Assembly (NCBI GenBank): GCA_964390545.1
Contig: CAYMJV010000002.1
Location: 1 to 64,000, forward strand
Direction: 5' to 3'
DNA from: CAYMJV01 sp964390545
Lineage (GTDB): Bacteria > Desulfobacterota > BSN033 > UBA1163
DNA: 64,000 nucleotides
Shown: positions 1 to 8,891 of the stretch, one piece after another
Position numbering within the stretch: the stretch's first letter is position 1
How the letters are laid out: each line of letters begins with the position of its first letter
Made by a program: the position numbers and the translations under genes
The notes under the pieces: model-generated
What the model was told of the DNA's origin: nothing
Seen by the model: the letters and a program-made list of their open reading frames with translations, nothing else
Database searches by the model: none

Positions 1-154
1 AGATAGATGGCCATGGAAACATTGAAAAAAGTCTGGCTTGCAAAAGGAAGGTTCACGAATGAACTCCATGCATTAAAAGTTATTGGAATTAAAAATAACA
101 GACTTGATGAGGGATGTCAATTCTTACATGGGGAAGAAGGAGGACAGAAATTGG

Positions 155-182
155 GCCGGAGCGTGCCCCGTCCCGCTCCGGC
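155..182 (-). terminator. GC-rich hairpin after the last gene of the signalling block
   Basis: Eight-base arms (GCCGGAGC and GCTCCGGC) enclose a 12-base loop, and a shorter alternative stem CCCGC/GCGGG overlaps it. It lies about 22 bases past the stop of the minus-strand gene that ends at 205. No clear U-tract follows, so factor-independent termination is only a guess. I see no gene of its own in bases 1-204. Confidence 0.25.
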
Positions 183-204
183 GGGCAGGGCCAGGGAGCT
201 TCAC

Positions 205-966
205 TTACACTTTTTCGGATACCTTCTTCATCAGGGAAACGGTAGCCACTTCCGTTCTCTTCGGCTCTCGCCTTTCCAAGATTTCAATCCGATAGATCGC
301 TTTCAACAAGAGCACGCTATCGTCCTTGTGGCGGTGAACGAACTCTTCTATTTCAGCATAGGCTTTCCCTTTGAAAAAATTATGGCAATTTCGAAGGAGA
401 TACATGAGGCTGAAATCATCCATCTTATAATAGATTTCTAAAGGATAGGGAGATTCTTCAGGGACTCTCTCCAAAGTATTCACATCAAGCCTCTTTCCCA
501 CATGCTGAACTAACTGGAGAAAGGTGTCAATCTGGGTTTGGGTGAGAGGGGGTTTCATTTCTCTTTGGAGTTGCTTCCGAATGGCCTCTGATTGAATCTG
601 GAGGTCAATGCATTTCAAGGAATAGTCTCCCCTGATCAATTGATACTTCAACGGCTGGTCAATCCTCTCTCTAAACCTTTTAACGACAAAATGTTCTCTT
701 CCGTTAGTGGCTTTGAAATAAGAGATCTTAACGGGCTCAGAATAAGGTTTTTCACTTACAAAAGAGTCTTCGATAATTTTCAAATCTTCCAGTTGGTGAC
801 CCCGATGATTTCTCAAAAAATCTTGGAAGTCATCTTTCTCGATCCCTTGAGTTTCTCGGAGAGAGGTCAAAGGCTCCCATCCATATTCAGCCGTTTGATC
901 AAGGGAGGTTCTGAGATAGATTTCGTGGCAATTGATGCAATGGATGAGCTGATTCATAAAAGACAC
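205..966 (-). CDS. Hypothetical protein with an N-terminal CxxCH motif
   Basis: This 253-residue protein is not recognised. It has no signal peptide or membrane segment. Near the N-terminus there is Cys10-x2-Cys13-His14, which has the form of a c-type haem site, but without an export signal it is more likely a metal site or chance. The rest is charged and mostly helical, with many Lys, Arg and Glu. The start is GTG with AAAGGA a few bases upstream; an ATG three codons later is possible. It starts 13 bases after the stop of the HD-GYP gene, so the two are probably co-transcribed, which hints at a role linked to that regulator. Function unknown. Confidence 0.6.
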   Translation of the reverse strand: MSFMNQLIHCINCHEIYLRTSLDQTAEYGWEPLTSLRETQGIEKDDFQDFLRNHRGHQLEDLKIIEDSFVSEKPYSEPVKISYFKATNGREHFVVKRFRERIDQPLKYQLIRGDYSLKCIDLQIQSEAIRKQLQREMKPPLTQTQIDTFLQLVQHVGKRLDVNTLERVPEESPYPLEIYYKMDDFSLMYLLRNCHNFFKGKAYAEIEEFVHRHKDDSVLLLKAIYRIEILERREPKRTEVATVSLMKKVSEKV

Positions 967-979
967 CTGTTCCTTTCCG

Positions 980-2107
980 CTACGCCGTGAGGAGGTTCTG
1001 ATGGTTTTTCATCAGGATGACTTCCTCCATCTCTTTCAAAACATCAAGGAAGATGGTGATCAATTTAGGATCAAATTGTATACCGGAACACCTGGTCAAT
1101 TCAGTCTTTGCCTCCTCATTGGAAAGGGGCTTTCGGTAGGGACGGTTGGAGGTCATGCTGTCATAGGCATCTGAAATGGCAATGATTCTGGCCCCTATGG
1201 GAATCTGTTCCCCGGCCAGCCCATCCGGGTAGCCGGTTCCATCATAATGTTCGTGATGATGCTGAATGAAGGAAAGGATGTTGGAAGAGAGTTTTAATGG
1301 GGCCAACAGTTCAATGGATTTGTTTGAGTGCTGCCTGATAATGGCCCAGTCTGTCGAACTCAACTTCCCTTTCTTGTTAATAAACCGATTGCTGATCCCG
1401 ATCTTGCCGATATCATGGAGATATGAGGCGATCTGAAGTTCGGTTCGATCTTTAGGTTCAAAGGAAAGCCGTTTGCAAATAAAATCCGAATAGTAGCAGA
1501 CCCTTTCCGAGTGGCCTGAGGTATAGGGGTCTTTCTCCTCAAGGGTAGATGCAAGAACTTTTGCGAACTCTAAGCAAGTTTGGTTATTTGATAGCCCCGA
1601 ATCATTCCATTTGTACGCCAACATTGCTTTAAGCCCATTTTGTAAAAAGACATCGGAATGGGGCAGGGGCTCTTTAAGGGGATGAGACTCGAAAAAGTTG
1701 GTGAGGAAGCCCTTGATCTTTTGGTTGAGCATTCTTCTTTGGACGGCTTTGTCGATGATGGACATGATCTCAGGGACATTAAATGGCTTCGGGATATAAT
1801 CAAAGACCCCGTATCGAATGGCTTCAATGGCACTCTGCAGCGTCCCATAACCAGTGATGATGATGACCATGACGTCCTGGTCGATCCCTCTTATCTCCTT
1901 CAGGGTATCAATCCCAGAAATCCCAGGCATCTTAAGGTCTAGCGTAACGACATCCAGCCCAGCTTGCTGAACCATTTGAATGGCTGCATATCCACTTTCG
2001 GCAGTAAAGATATTATAGTAAGGCTTTAAAATCATTCTCAAAGACTCTCTGGGACCTATCTCATCGTCTACGATGAGGATATTGGGTGCATTAACTCTCG
2101 TTTCCAT
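980..2107 (-). CDS. Response regulator with HD-GYP domain (c-di-GMP phosphodiesterase)
   Basis: An N-terminal receiver (residues about 8-125) has the acidic pair DDE at 14-16, phospho-acceptor Asp57 and the conserved Lys at KPF. A C-terminal HD-GYP domain (about 180-350) keeps HDIGK at 231-235 and HHEHYDGTGYP at 284-294, the full metal-binding and GYP signature. By family knowledge it hydrolyses c-di-GMP when the receiver is phosphorylated. I chose ATG at 2107 (375 residues): it has GGGGGAG just upstream, and a longer reading from TTG at 2158 would begin before the predicted start point of the -24/-12 promoter at 2165-2180. No kinase is directly adjacent; the kinase at 5359-7527 is a candidate partner. 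Confidence 0.9.
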   Translation of the reverse strand: METRVNAPNILIVDDEIGPRESLRMILKPYYNIFTAESGYAAIQMVQQAGLDVVTLDLKMPGISGIDTLKEIRGIDQDVMVIIITGYGTLQSAIEAIRYGVFDYIPKPFNVPEIMSIIDKAVQRRMLNQKIKGFLTNFFESHPLKEPLPHSDVFLQNGLKAMLAYKWNDSGLSNNQTCLEFAKVLASTLEEKDPYTSGHSERVCYYSDFICKRLSFEPKDRTELQIASYLHDIGKIGISNRFINKKGKLSSTDWAIIRQHSNKSIELLAPLKLSSNILSFIQHHHEHYDGTGYPDGLAGEQIPIGARIIAISDAYDSMTSNRPYRKPLSNEEAKTELTRCSGIQFDPKLITIFLDVLKEMEEVILMKNHQNLLTA

Positions 2108-2164
2108 TTCTCCCCCATGATTCAAATTTAGATGGAATGGCGTGGCGTGGTAGAGCAATTTAAG

Positions 2165-2180
2165 AGCAAAAACTCTGCCA
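2165..2180 (-). promoter_or_regulatory. Sigma-54 -24/-12 promoter for the HD-GYP regulator
   Basis: Read on the minus strand the bases are TGGCAG-AGTTT-TTGCT, one mismatch from TGGCAC-N5-TTGCW with exact spacing. Predicted transcription starts near 2154, about 47 bases before the ATG at 2107. A gene for a sigma-54 activator ends about 230 bases upstream and is a natural candidate regulator. The rest of 2181-2409 is AT-rich and I see no gene in it. Confidence 0.6.
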
Positions 2181-2409
2181 TTAGGGCAAAAAGTTAAAAA
2201 ATTTACACGTTTACTAACTATTTAGAAATATTGGAGATTTTGAGGCAGGAGAAAACTAAGAAACAAATGAGAGAAAACGGGTGGAATTTTTCTGCAAATT
2301 TTGTAGGGTGCAGTAAATCCTTTCCGGATTTGATATCTAATCTGTTGTAATTTAAGAATAAATTAAGATTTGTTCAAAATTGACGAACCTTTAACAAATT
2401 TGTTATTTA

Positions 2410-3792
2410 TTAGAAACTTTTATCTGTGTCTTTACCTATTCCTAATTTATCCATCTTATATTTCAAGATTCGCCGGCTAATCCCCAACACCTCGGCCGCA
2501 TGGGATTGGATATAATTGGTCCGCTTTAAGGCATCCATAATAACCCCTCTCTCAAATTCCTCCTCCGCTTCCACAAAAGAAACCTTTCCATTCAGGATAT
2601 ATTCTTTTAACCCGTTCATTTTGGAAATATTGATTAAGGAAAAAGGCATTTCATTCGCCTGAATATATTCGTTTGAAGTCAAGGCAATGACGCGTTCGAT
2701 CAAATTTTCCAATTCCCGAACATTTCCGGGCCAGTCATAATTCATCATTAAATCCAAGCCTTCTTTGCTGATCCCCTTGACATTCTTGTTATTCTCTTTA
2801 TTAAATTTCTTGACAAAATGATCAATGAGAATGGGGATATCTTCCTTTCTCTCTCTCAAAGGAGGGATGACGATCGGAACGACATTAATTCGATAATAGA
2901 GGTCTTCACGAAAACTTCCGTTCTTGATATGCTGGGTCAAATCTTTATTCGTGGCCGTGATCAATCGCACATCGACCTTGATTGTCTTAGACCCTCCGAC
3001 TCGATTAAATTCCTTCTCTTCCAAGAACCGAAGGATCTTGGCCTGCGTCGTCAAACTCAACTCACCAATCTCGTCGAGGAAGAGGGTCCCCTGTTGGGCG
3101 ATCTCAAACCTTCCCAGTTTTCGTTCAATCGCATTCGTAAACGCCCCCTTCTCGTGCCCAAATAATTCACTTTCGATGAGTGTCTCTGGGATGGCGGCAC
3201 AGTTGATTGTAATGAAGGGACAACTCCTCCTGTTGCTACTAAAGTGAATTGACCGGGAGATGAGTTCTTTTCCCGTTCCGCTTTCCCCCATGATCAAGAC
3301 CGTTGATTTCGAATCCGCGATCTGCCGAACCATCTTAAAAATCTCATCCATGGCCTTGCTTTTGCCGATAATATGCTCGAACCCGAAACCCTTATCGACC
3401 TCCTCCCGGAGGTATTTCACCTCCTTCTCGAGGGCCTGAGTCGAGAGGGCCCGGTGGATGATCAGACAAAGCTCATCGGTATCGAAGGGTTTGGTGACAT
3501 AATCATAAGCCCCGAGTTTCATCGCCTCGACAGCCGTCTTCACCGTTCTCGTCGCGGTGATCATAATGATGATTATATCCGAATCTTTCTGTTTAATTTT
3601 TTCCAAGACCTTCAACCCATCGAGGTCGGGTAAAATGATGTCGAGGAGAATGACATCCGGGGAGCGTTCTTTGACCATCTGAAATGCCTCCTCAGCATTT
3701 TTTGCCAACAAGACCTCGTAATCATTCTTCAAAATCATTCTCAGAGATTCTCGGGTCCCTACCTCATCATCCACAATTAAAACGCTTTTCAT
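2410..3792 (-). CDS. NtrC-family sigma-54-dependent response regulator
   Basis: Receiver domain with phospho-acceptor Asp51 (residues 1-120). AAA+ sigma-54 interaction domain with Walker A GESGTGKE at 169-176, a loop reading GAFTNA at 216-221 instead of GAFTGA, Walker B LFLDEI at 237-242 and the WPGNVRELEN motif. A Fis-type helix-turn-helix lies at about 435-455. It should activate sigma-54 promoters when phosphorylated. I chose ATG at 3792 (460 residues) because GGGAGGAG lies just upstream; the ATG at 3822 overlaps the preceding gene. It follows the AAA+/pseudokinase gene by 10 bases and is probably in one operon with it and the membrane kinase. Its local arrangement resembles PrsK/PrsR pairs of PEP-CTERM systems, but no exosortase is seen here. 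Confidence 0.92.
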   Translation of the reverse strand: MKSVLIVDDEVGTRESLRMILKNDYEVLLAKNAEEAFQMVKERSPDVILLDIILPDLDGLKVLEKIKQKDSDIIIIMITATRTVKTAVEAMKLGAYDYVTKPFDTDELCLIIHRALSTQALEKEVKYLREEVDKGFGFEHIIGKSKAMDEIFKMVRQIADSKSTVLIMGESGTGKELISRSIHFSSNRRSCPFITINCAAIPETLIESELFGHEKGAFTNAIERKLGRFEIAQQGTLFLDEIGELSLTTQAKILRFLEEKEFNRVGGSKTIKVDVRLITATNKDLTQHIKNGSFREDLYYRINVVPIVIPPLRERKEDIPILIDHFVKKFNKENNKNVKGISKEGLDLMMNYDWPGNVRELENLIERVIALTSNEYIQANEMPFSLINISKMNGLKEYILNGKVSFVEAEEEFERGVIMDALKRTNYIQSHAAEVLGISRRILKYKMDKLGIGKDTDKSF

Positions 3793-3802
3793 CGCTCCTC
3801 CC

Positions 3803-5362
3803 TTATCCTCTTCGCTCGGCATTGGTCGATGGATAATAAATCACCTTTCTTCTTTCCATGGGGAATTTCAAGGAAATCAGGGTTCTCGGCCTCTTTTCAT
3901 TCACGTCAAAGGTCATCACGCCTTGGTTCTTCTGGATCATCTCCTTAATCAATCGCAATTCCAATTCAATCGCCTCCTCCTGCTGAAGGGCAGGGACGCC
4001 CAGGATGGTACCAAATTTTTCAACTGGTTTCTTGAACCCACTAAAAACAATCATGATCTGAACAAACCTCCCATCCTCCTCCATGAGGTTTTGATCTTCA
4101 CCCATTCCTTTCTGGAGGCTGAGGGATTTGGTTAAAAAACCGATGCTCCCCTGAGGAGGGATTGAAGGGAGGGCATATTGAAGAATGGAATTCAGGATAT
4201 ACCGGAGTTGTTCTTCATGGACGACGGTTTCAGGAAGGTCCTTCTCAAATTTCTTGAAGACTCTTATCTTTCTATCCTCCAGTTTACCTTCATATTTCTT
4301 CAAAACATCTTCGAGAATGAAATGAACCGTGTTGACCTTCTCAATCGGGGTGTTAATTTTGATATAATTCAGAAGGCCGTTCAACAACGAATCGATTTTT
4401 TCAATGTCTTCTGTGACAATTCGATAAAAATATTCCCTGAATTCCTCATCGTCAAATTTTTCCCTTAGCAGTTGGGTGAAGGTCTTGATCGACACGAGAG
4501 GATTTTTGATCCGATGTACCAATTCGATAAAAAAAAGCGAAGAAAAATGGTTGTCCTGTTTATGGACGAAATTTTTCCTTTCAAAAGAGAGAGGCTTGGT
4601 CTCCGTTTTTTTCAGAAAGGAGACAAACGAGCTTTTTTCAACGTCGGTTTCGAAAAAGAGGTCCTTTTCCATCAGTCGATCTCCCTCCGAAAAAACAGCA
4701 CTCCGGATAATCACATTCTCCAGCTCCCTCAGGTTTCCAGGCCACCAATAACTCTGCAATAACATCAGGACATTGTTAGAAAACCCAACCTTCTTGGTCT
4801 TCATCTTCTTGGAATGCTCGGTCAAGACGTATTGAGCAATCTCTGCAATTTCCTTTGTCCTTTCTCTCAGTGGGGGGACGCGGATTAAAAAGGTGTTCAA
4901 CCGATAGTACAAATCCTCTGAAAATCGGCCCAGGGAAACTTTCTCTCGAAGGTCTTCTGAGGACGAGGAGATGAACCTAAGATTTTTGAAAAACTTTTTC
5001 TCTAGACCATTTTGGAAAAATCCCTCCTCAATCAGTTCGACCAATTTCAGCTGGTTTTCCTGCCCCAGATACCCGACCTCCCTCAAATAAAGAGTGCCAG
5101 GACTTGTTCCGTCATGGACCTCCTTGAAGAGACGAGAGACCTGTGCCGTGAACGTTTCTTCTGTCAATATCCGACAGTCGATCTTGTGAAACCGATAGTC
5201 TCTCCAGTCCCCAAGATGATGGATAAGTTTAGCAATGAGCTCTTTTCCTGTCCCCTGTTCACCTTGAATGAGCACGGGGATATTGTTATAGGCAGCCTTT
5301 TGGGTTAATGTTGCAATCCGAGGCGTAAGGATAGGAGAGTGAAGCAGTTCCAGATAATTCAT
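3803..5362 (-). CDS. Fusion of a degenerate sigma-54-type AAA+ domain and a histidine pseudokinase
   Basis: Residues 1-235 are an NtrC-type AAA+ domain: Walker A GEQGTGKE (34-41), an arginine-finger region with DLYYRLN (150-156) and WPGNLRELEN (208-216). The stretch that should carry ELFG...GAFTGA is missing about 24 residues, and Walker B reads LYLREV (91-96), with Arg in place of Asp. There is no receiver and no helix-turn-helix. Residues about 270-495 resemble a histidine kinase, with a dimerisation helix carrying His283 in HRIKNPL where active kinases have HE; the N-box Asn is lost and no DxGxG or GxGLGL motif is visible. The helix around His283 is a near copy of the one in the upstream kinase, sharing KTFTQLL and DDEEFR, so a paralogous origin is likely. 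It overlaps that kinase gene by 4 bases. Probably a non-catalytic regulator or scaffold. Confidence 0.8.
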   Translation of the reverse strand: MNYLELLHSPILTPRIATLTQKAAYNNIPVLIQGEQGTGKELIAKLIHHLGDWRDYRFHKIDCRILTEETFTAQVSRLFKEVHDGTSPGTLYLREVGYLGQENQLKLVELIEEGFFQNGLEKKFFKNLRFISSSSEDLREKVSLGRFSEDLYYRLNTFLIRVPPLRERTKEIAEIAQYVLTEHSKKMKTKKVGFSNNVLMLLQSYWWPGNLRELENVIIRSAVFSEGDRLMEKDLFFETDVEKSSFVSFLKKTETKPLSFERKNFVHKQDNHFSSLFFIELVHRIKNPLVSIKTFTQLLREKFDDEEFREYFYRIVTEDIEKIDSLLNGLLNYIKINTPIEKVNTVHFILEDVLKKYEGKLEDRKIRVFKKFEKDLPETVVHEEQLRYILNSILQYALPSIPPQGSIGFLTKSLSLQKGMGEDQNLMEEDGRFVQIMIVFSGFKKPVEKFGTILGVPALQQEEAIELELRLIKEMIQKNQGVMTFDVNEKRPRTLISLKFPMERRKVIYYPSTNAERRG

Positions 5363-7527
5363 GGTCGCTCAATCGGGTGAAACAGGGGGGGCTGGTTTTC
5401 AAAATCACTCTGTCTTCTTTTCGGATATTGCTGGTGCAAAGGCAGATTAATAAAGAAAGAAGTCCCCTTGTTCACTTGGCTTTCCACATCGATATACCCT
5501 TTATGATCCTGCACAATCTGATTGGAGATCGACAATCCCAGCCCGCTCCCTTTTTCCTTCGTTGTAAAAAAGGGGGTGAAGATCTCTTCTAGATACTCCG
5601 GCCGGATGCCGCATCCGGTATCAGTAAATTCGATTTGAATATAGGGCTCCCCTTCTGGTTTTGTGTAAGACCGAGTTTTTACATAAATCTTCCCCTTCTC
5701 CGGGGTCGCTTCAATTGCGTTCAACAACATATTCAAAAAAACTTGCTTCATTTGCTCTCGATCGATGGTAATCGGACTCAGATCTGATGCACAGTCTTTG
5801 AGAATATCAATATGCTTCGATTTCGTCTCCGTGGAAACCAAAAGGATCATTCCATCCAAAATGCCGTTGATATCTTCCAGATCGAACTTCGGTTCAGAAG
5901 GCCTTGCAAACTCAAGGAGTTCGGTCACCAACGCGGAGATTCGATCTACCTCTCCTGAGGCGATACTGAGGAAGTGATTTCTAAATTCTTCATCATCAAT
6001 ACGCTCTGGCAAGAGTTGCGTAAACGTCTTAATGGCCACTAATGGGTTTCGAATTTCGTGAGCCAGTCCTGCCGTAAGCGTCCCCAGGGAAGCCAACCGA
6101 TCTGCTCTCCGGATATAGGATTTCGATTTTTTCAAGTCATCGTAGAGCCTCGCATTCTCGATCGCAATGGTTGTCTGGTTGGCCAGGGTGCTAAGCAATT
6201 CAATGTCCTCATGAGAATAGATATCTTTATTGAACTTATGACTTAAATTGATCATCCCAATGAGTTGTCCCTTTGAAATAAGAGGAATGCTGACCTCTGC
6301 CTCTAATCGGTTCAAGGTGTTCACCACGTCATTAATTTCTGGAATCGTCATGCCTTTTATCAATTCTTCACGGATAACAATCTCTTTAATCTTCTGTAAA
6401 TATTGGGGCAGGGGATCTCCTTTGGATAAAACGGGAGGGAAGGAAGCTATTCTAATGTTTTTTGATTCAAGCAGGTAATACCCACCTCTTTCCTCATTCA
6501 TGAAAAATAGGGAAGCCTTCTCCACACCCATCGTCTGAGTGATCGTATCGATGATCCTCTTCGACAAGGATTTCAAGTCAAGAATGGTGACCATGGCCTT
6601 ACTAAATTTTCCTAACGTCTCACGGTAGTCATAACGGTCTTTAAAAAGAAAATGTTCCACTACTCTTTCTGTTTGCGGCTTGATCATATTGAAAAAGGTG
6701 GCCACCACCAAAAGAATCGAAAAAATAATGATAGAAAACAAAACATTAATTTCTTGAAAGAACAATTTCTGACTAAGAATAATTAAAATGGCGGAAGGGA
6801 CGAGGAGGAGTAAAGCAAGCAGAATATAGGTAGTTCCCTTTTTTAGAACAATATTGATATCCATGAGGCGGTGTCTCACTATTGAATAGGTAGTAAACCC
6901 TATCATAATCACTGTAAAAGAAGGACCCATCCAATTAAACTTAGAGATTCCACTCATGGGGAGAAATATATTCGTAGTGAAGGCAAGGCTGGATGTAAAA
7001 AACATCCCCAATAGACAATATTTAATTTGGAGTCTCACAAGGCCGATATTTTTTTGATAGGTTCTGATTAAGAAGATAAAACCCAATACAATATAACCAA
7101 TTAAATAAACGGAAAATAACGGATAAATGGGTCCATAATTGAACATTTTAGAATCGAAGCGAGGAGAGGCGACGATCAGATTCGTAAACGATAGAACCAG
7201 GATTATTAAAGAAGGGAAGCCAATGGAAAACAATTTAACGGAACTCAAACCTCTCTGCTCTCTTGGAAAGAGCAAAGAAAAATTTAAAAATGCAGCAGAA
7301 ATAATTCCAGATGTAGCAAAACTCATCCTTCCCCAAAAAATCTTCAAAGAAGGGTCCGTGAAATAATACACCAGCAAGACACTTAAGATCCAGCCTGCGG
7401 AGGCCCACGAAGCCAAAGAGAAGGTGATATTGACTCGCCTAAATGTAGACCTTTTCAAAAAGAGTAAAAACCCAAATCCGATGTTCACAAAAGCCGTGAA
7501 TAGCAGTATGGCTCCGATAAGAATCAA
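5359..7527 (-). CDS. Membrane histidine kinase (7TM-type sensor, GAF, HisKA, HATPase)
   Basis: Residues 1-280 hold about eight hydrophobic segments like the 7TM/PrsK-type sensor region. A GAF domain follows (about 305-460). HisKA has His490 in HEIRNPL. The ATPase domain keeps the N-box (LNMLLNAIEA), DTGCGI and GSGLGLSI. It should autophosphorylate and pass phosphate to a receiver, most likely the NtrC-type regulator ending at 2410 or the HD-GYP protein. The start is TTG at 7527 with AGGA a few bases upstream. It lies 26 bases after the ketosynthase stop and overlaps the pseudokinase gene by ATGA, so a four-gene operon is likely. The ligand of the membrane sensor cannot be read from the sequence. 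Confidence 0.9.
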   Translation of the reverse strand: MILIGAILLFTAFVNIGFGFLLFLKRSTFRRVNITFSLASWASAGWILSVLLVYYFTDPSLKIFWGRMSFATSGIISAAFLNFSLLFPREQRGLSSVKLFSIGFPSLIILVLSFTNLIVASPRFDSKMFNYGPIYPLFSVYLIGYIVLGFIFLIRTYQKNIGLVRLQIKYCLLGMFFTSSLAFTTNIFLPMSGISKFNWMGPSFTVIMIGFTTYSIVRHRLMDINIVLKKGTTYILLALLLLVPSAILIILSQKLFFQEINVLFSIIIFSILLVVATFFNMIKPQTERVVEHFLFKDRYDYRETLGKFSKAMVTILDLKSLSKRIIDTITQTMGVEKASLFFMNEERGGYYLLESKNIRIASFPPVLSKGDPLPQYLQKIKEIVIREELIKGMTIPEINDVVNTLNRLEAEVSIPLISKGQLIGMINLSHKFNKDIYSHEDIELLSTLANQTTIAIENARLYDDLKKSKSYIRRADRLASLGTLTAGLAHEIRNPLVAIKTFTQLLPERIDDEEFRNHFLSIASGEVDRISALVTELLEFARPSEPKFDLEDINGILDGMILLVSTETKSKHIDILKDCASDLSPITIDREQMKQVFLNMLLNAIEATPEKGKIYVKTRSYTKPEGEPYIQIEFTDTGCGIRPEYLEEIFTPFFTTKEKGSGLGLSISNQIVQDHKGYIDVESQVNKGTSFFINLPLHQQYPKRRQSDFENQPPLFHPIERP

Positions 7528-7553
7528 TGTTTTATCCTATGTTGGGCTACGTT

Positions 7554-8798
7554 TTAAAAGGAATTTTTCCCTACAACCAATACGGTATGTCTCCCTCCGA
7601 ATCCGTGAGCATTCATCACCGCTCTAGTTATCTGTGTCTTGATGGAATAATTCGGTACAAAGTTCAGATCACATTTTGGATGAGGATTGAAGAGATTCAT
7701 CGTGGGTGGAGCGACGCCATCTCTCATCGCTAAAAGACAAGCAATGATTTGATAAATTCCTGTGGGGGAAAGGGATTGCCCTGTGATAGGTTTCAGACTT
7801 GAAATAGGAATCTGATAAGCGACTTCACCAAAGGCATCCTTAATGGCTTCCGTTTCGCAGATATCATATTCCAAATAACCATTTCCGTGTGAACTAACAT
7901 AATCAATATCTTTTGGGTCTAGCTGGGCATTGGCCAATGCCCTCTTAAAGCACATGGCCATTGCTTTCCCGTCGAGATTTGCTCCGAAAAGGTTGTATCC
8001 ATCATTGGTCGCCGAATATCCGAGAATTTCACCATAGATCTTTGCATCTCTGCGTTTTGCATGTTCAAGTTCTTCTAATACGACAATGGCTCCGCCCTCT
8101 CCTAAAACTAATCCGTCGCTTTCGATATCATAAGGTTTGACTGCCCTTTGAGGGTTATCATTGCATTTTGATAGATAACCCGTCGCACAAAAAAAACCAA
8201 AAATAAAAGGAGTAATGGGAGACTCTCCAGCTCCTACGAGGATGACGTCTGAATCTCCCAATTGTATTGAATTATAGGCAAGATAACATGCATCCAACCC
8301 AGAGTTGCACCCCGCGGAAATAGTATTGTTGATCCCTTTTAGACCAAAAGCACAACTCACCGCTCCACTGGCGCAATGGGTTGAAATTGAAAAAACCGCA
8401 TAGGGAGGAATTCGCTTCATTCCCTTTTCATAAAACACATTATGTAAATGTTCAGAAACATCGCTTCCTCCCATGGCAGTCCCAATAAAAACGCCGACTC
8501 GATAAGGATCCTCTAATTGAAAATCTATATGAGAATCTTCCACAGCCATTTCAGCGGCAGCTAAAACGAATTGGGTAAACCGACTAAACCTCTTCGCGGT
8601 TTTTGGGTCCGTATAATTCGTGGGATCAAAATCAGGAACTTCGGCCGCTATTTGAGAAGGGTATGAGGAAGCATCAAAATGTGTAATTTTACGAACGCCG
8701 GATCGGCCATGGACCAAGGAGTCCCAGAAGTTTTCAACTCCGATTCCGTTGGGGGCAACGACTCCCATCCCGGTGATGACTACTCTTCTTTTTTCCAT
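7554..8798 (-). CDS. FabF-like beta-ketoacyl synthase with Cys-His-Gln active site
   Basis: This 414-residue protein has the full thiolase fold pattern of KAS I/II enzymes: ITGMGVVAPNG at the N-terminus, nucleophile Cys164 in SAGCNSG, His304 in SSHGNG, Lys336 in SLKPITG and the GFGG gate at 399-402. The second catalytic His, normally in TGH after the Lys, is Gln341 here (ITGQSLSP). By family knowledge both histidines serve decarboxylative condensation, so activity may be changed. No acyl carrier protein, ketoreductase or malonyltransferase is nearby, so it is probably not the housekeeping FabF. It leads an apparent operon with the membrane kinase and has a good sigma-70 promoter upstream. A signalling-linked or secondary-lipid role is inference. 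Confidence 0.85.
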   Translation of the reverse strand: MEKRRVVITGMGVVAPNGIGVENFWDSLVHGRSGVRKITHFDASSYPSQIAAEVPDFDPTNYTDPKTAKRFSRFTQFVLAAAEMAVEDSHIDFQLEDPYRVGVFIGTAMGGSDVSEHLHNVFYEKGMKRIPPYAVFSISTHCASGAVSCAFGLKGINNTISAGCNSGLDACYLAYNSIQLGDSDVILVGAGESPITPFIFGFFCATGYLSKCNDNPQRAVKPYDIESDGLVLGEGGAIVVLEELEHAKRRDAKIYGEILGYSATNDGYNLFGANLDGKAMAMCFKRALANAQLDPKDIDYVSSHGNGYLEYDICETEAIKDAFGEVAYQIPISSLKPITGQSLSPTGIYQIIACLLAMRDGVAPPTMNLFNPHPKCDLNFVPNYSIKTQITRAVMNAHGFGGRHTVLVVGKNSF

Positions 8799-8891
8799 AA
8801 TTTAACTTGAAATAATGAATCGGTTAGATGAAGTATTTAGTTCAATTATAAAATTATAAACGCCATCTCAATTATTGGAAAAAGCCACGCT

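Noticed and set aside
7..441. A 144-codon plus-strand frame at the window start
   Set aside because: It overlaps the end of the better-supported minus-strand gene 205-966 and has no recognisable domain or good ribosome site.
2290..2320. A second -24/-12 candidate with TGCAA and GTGCAG in the gap before the HD-GYP gene
   Set aside because: The spacing between the two boxes is too long; the motif at 2165-2180 fits exactly.
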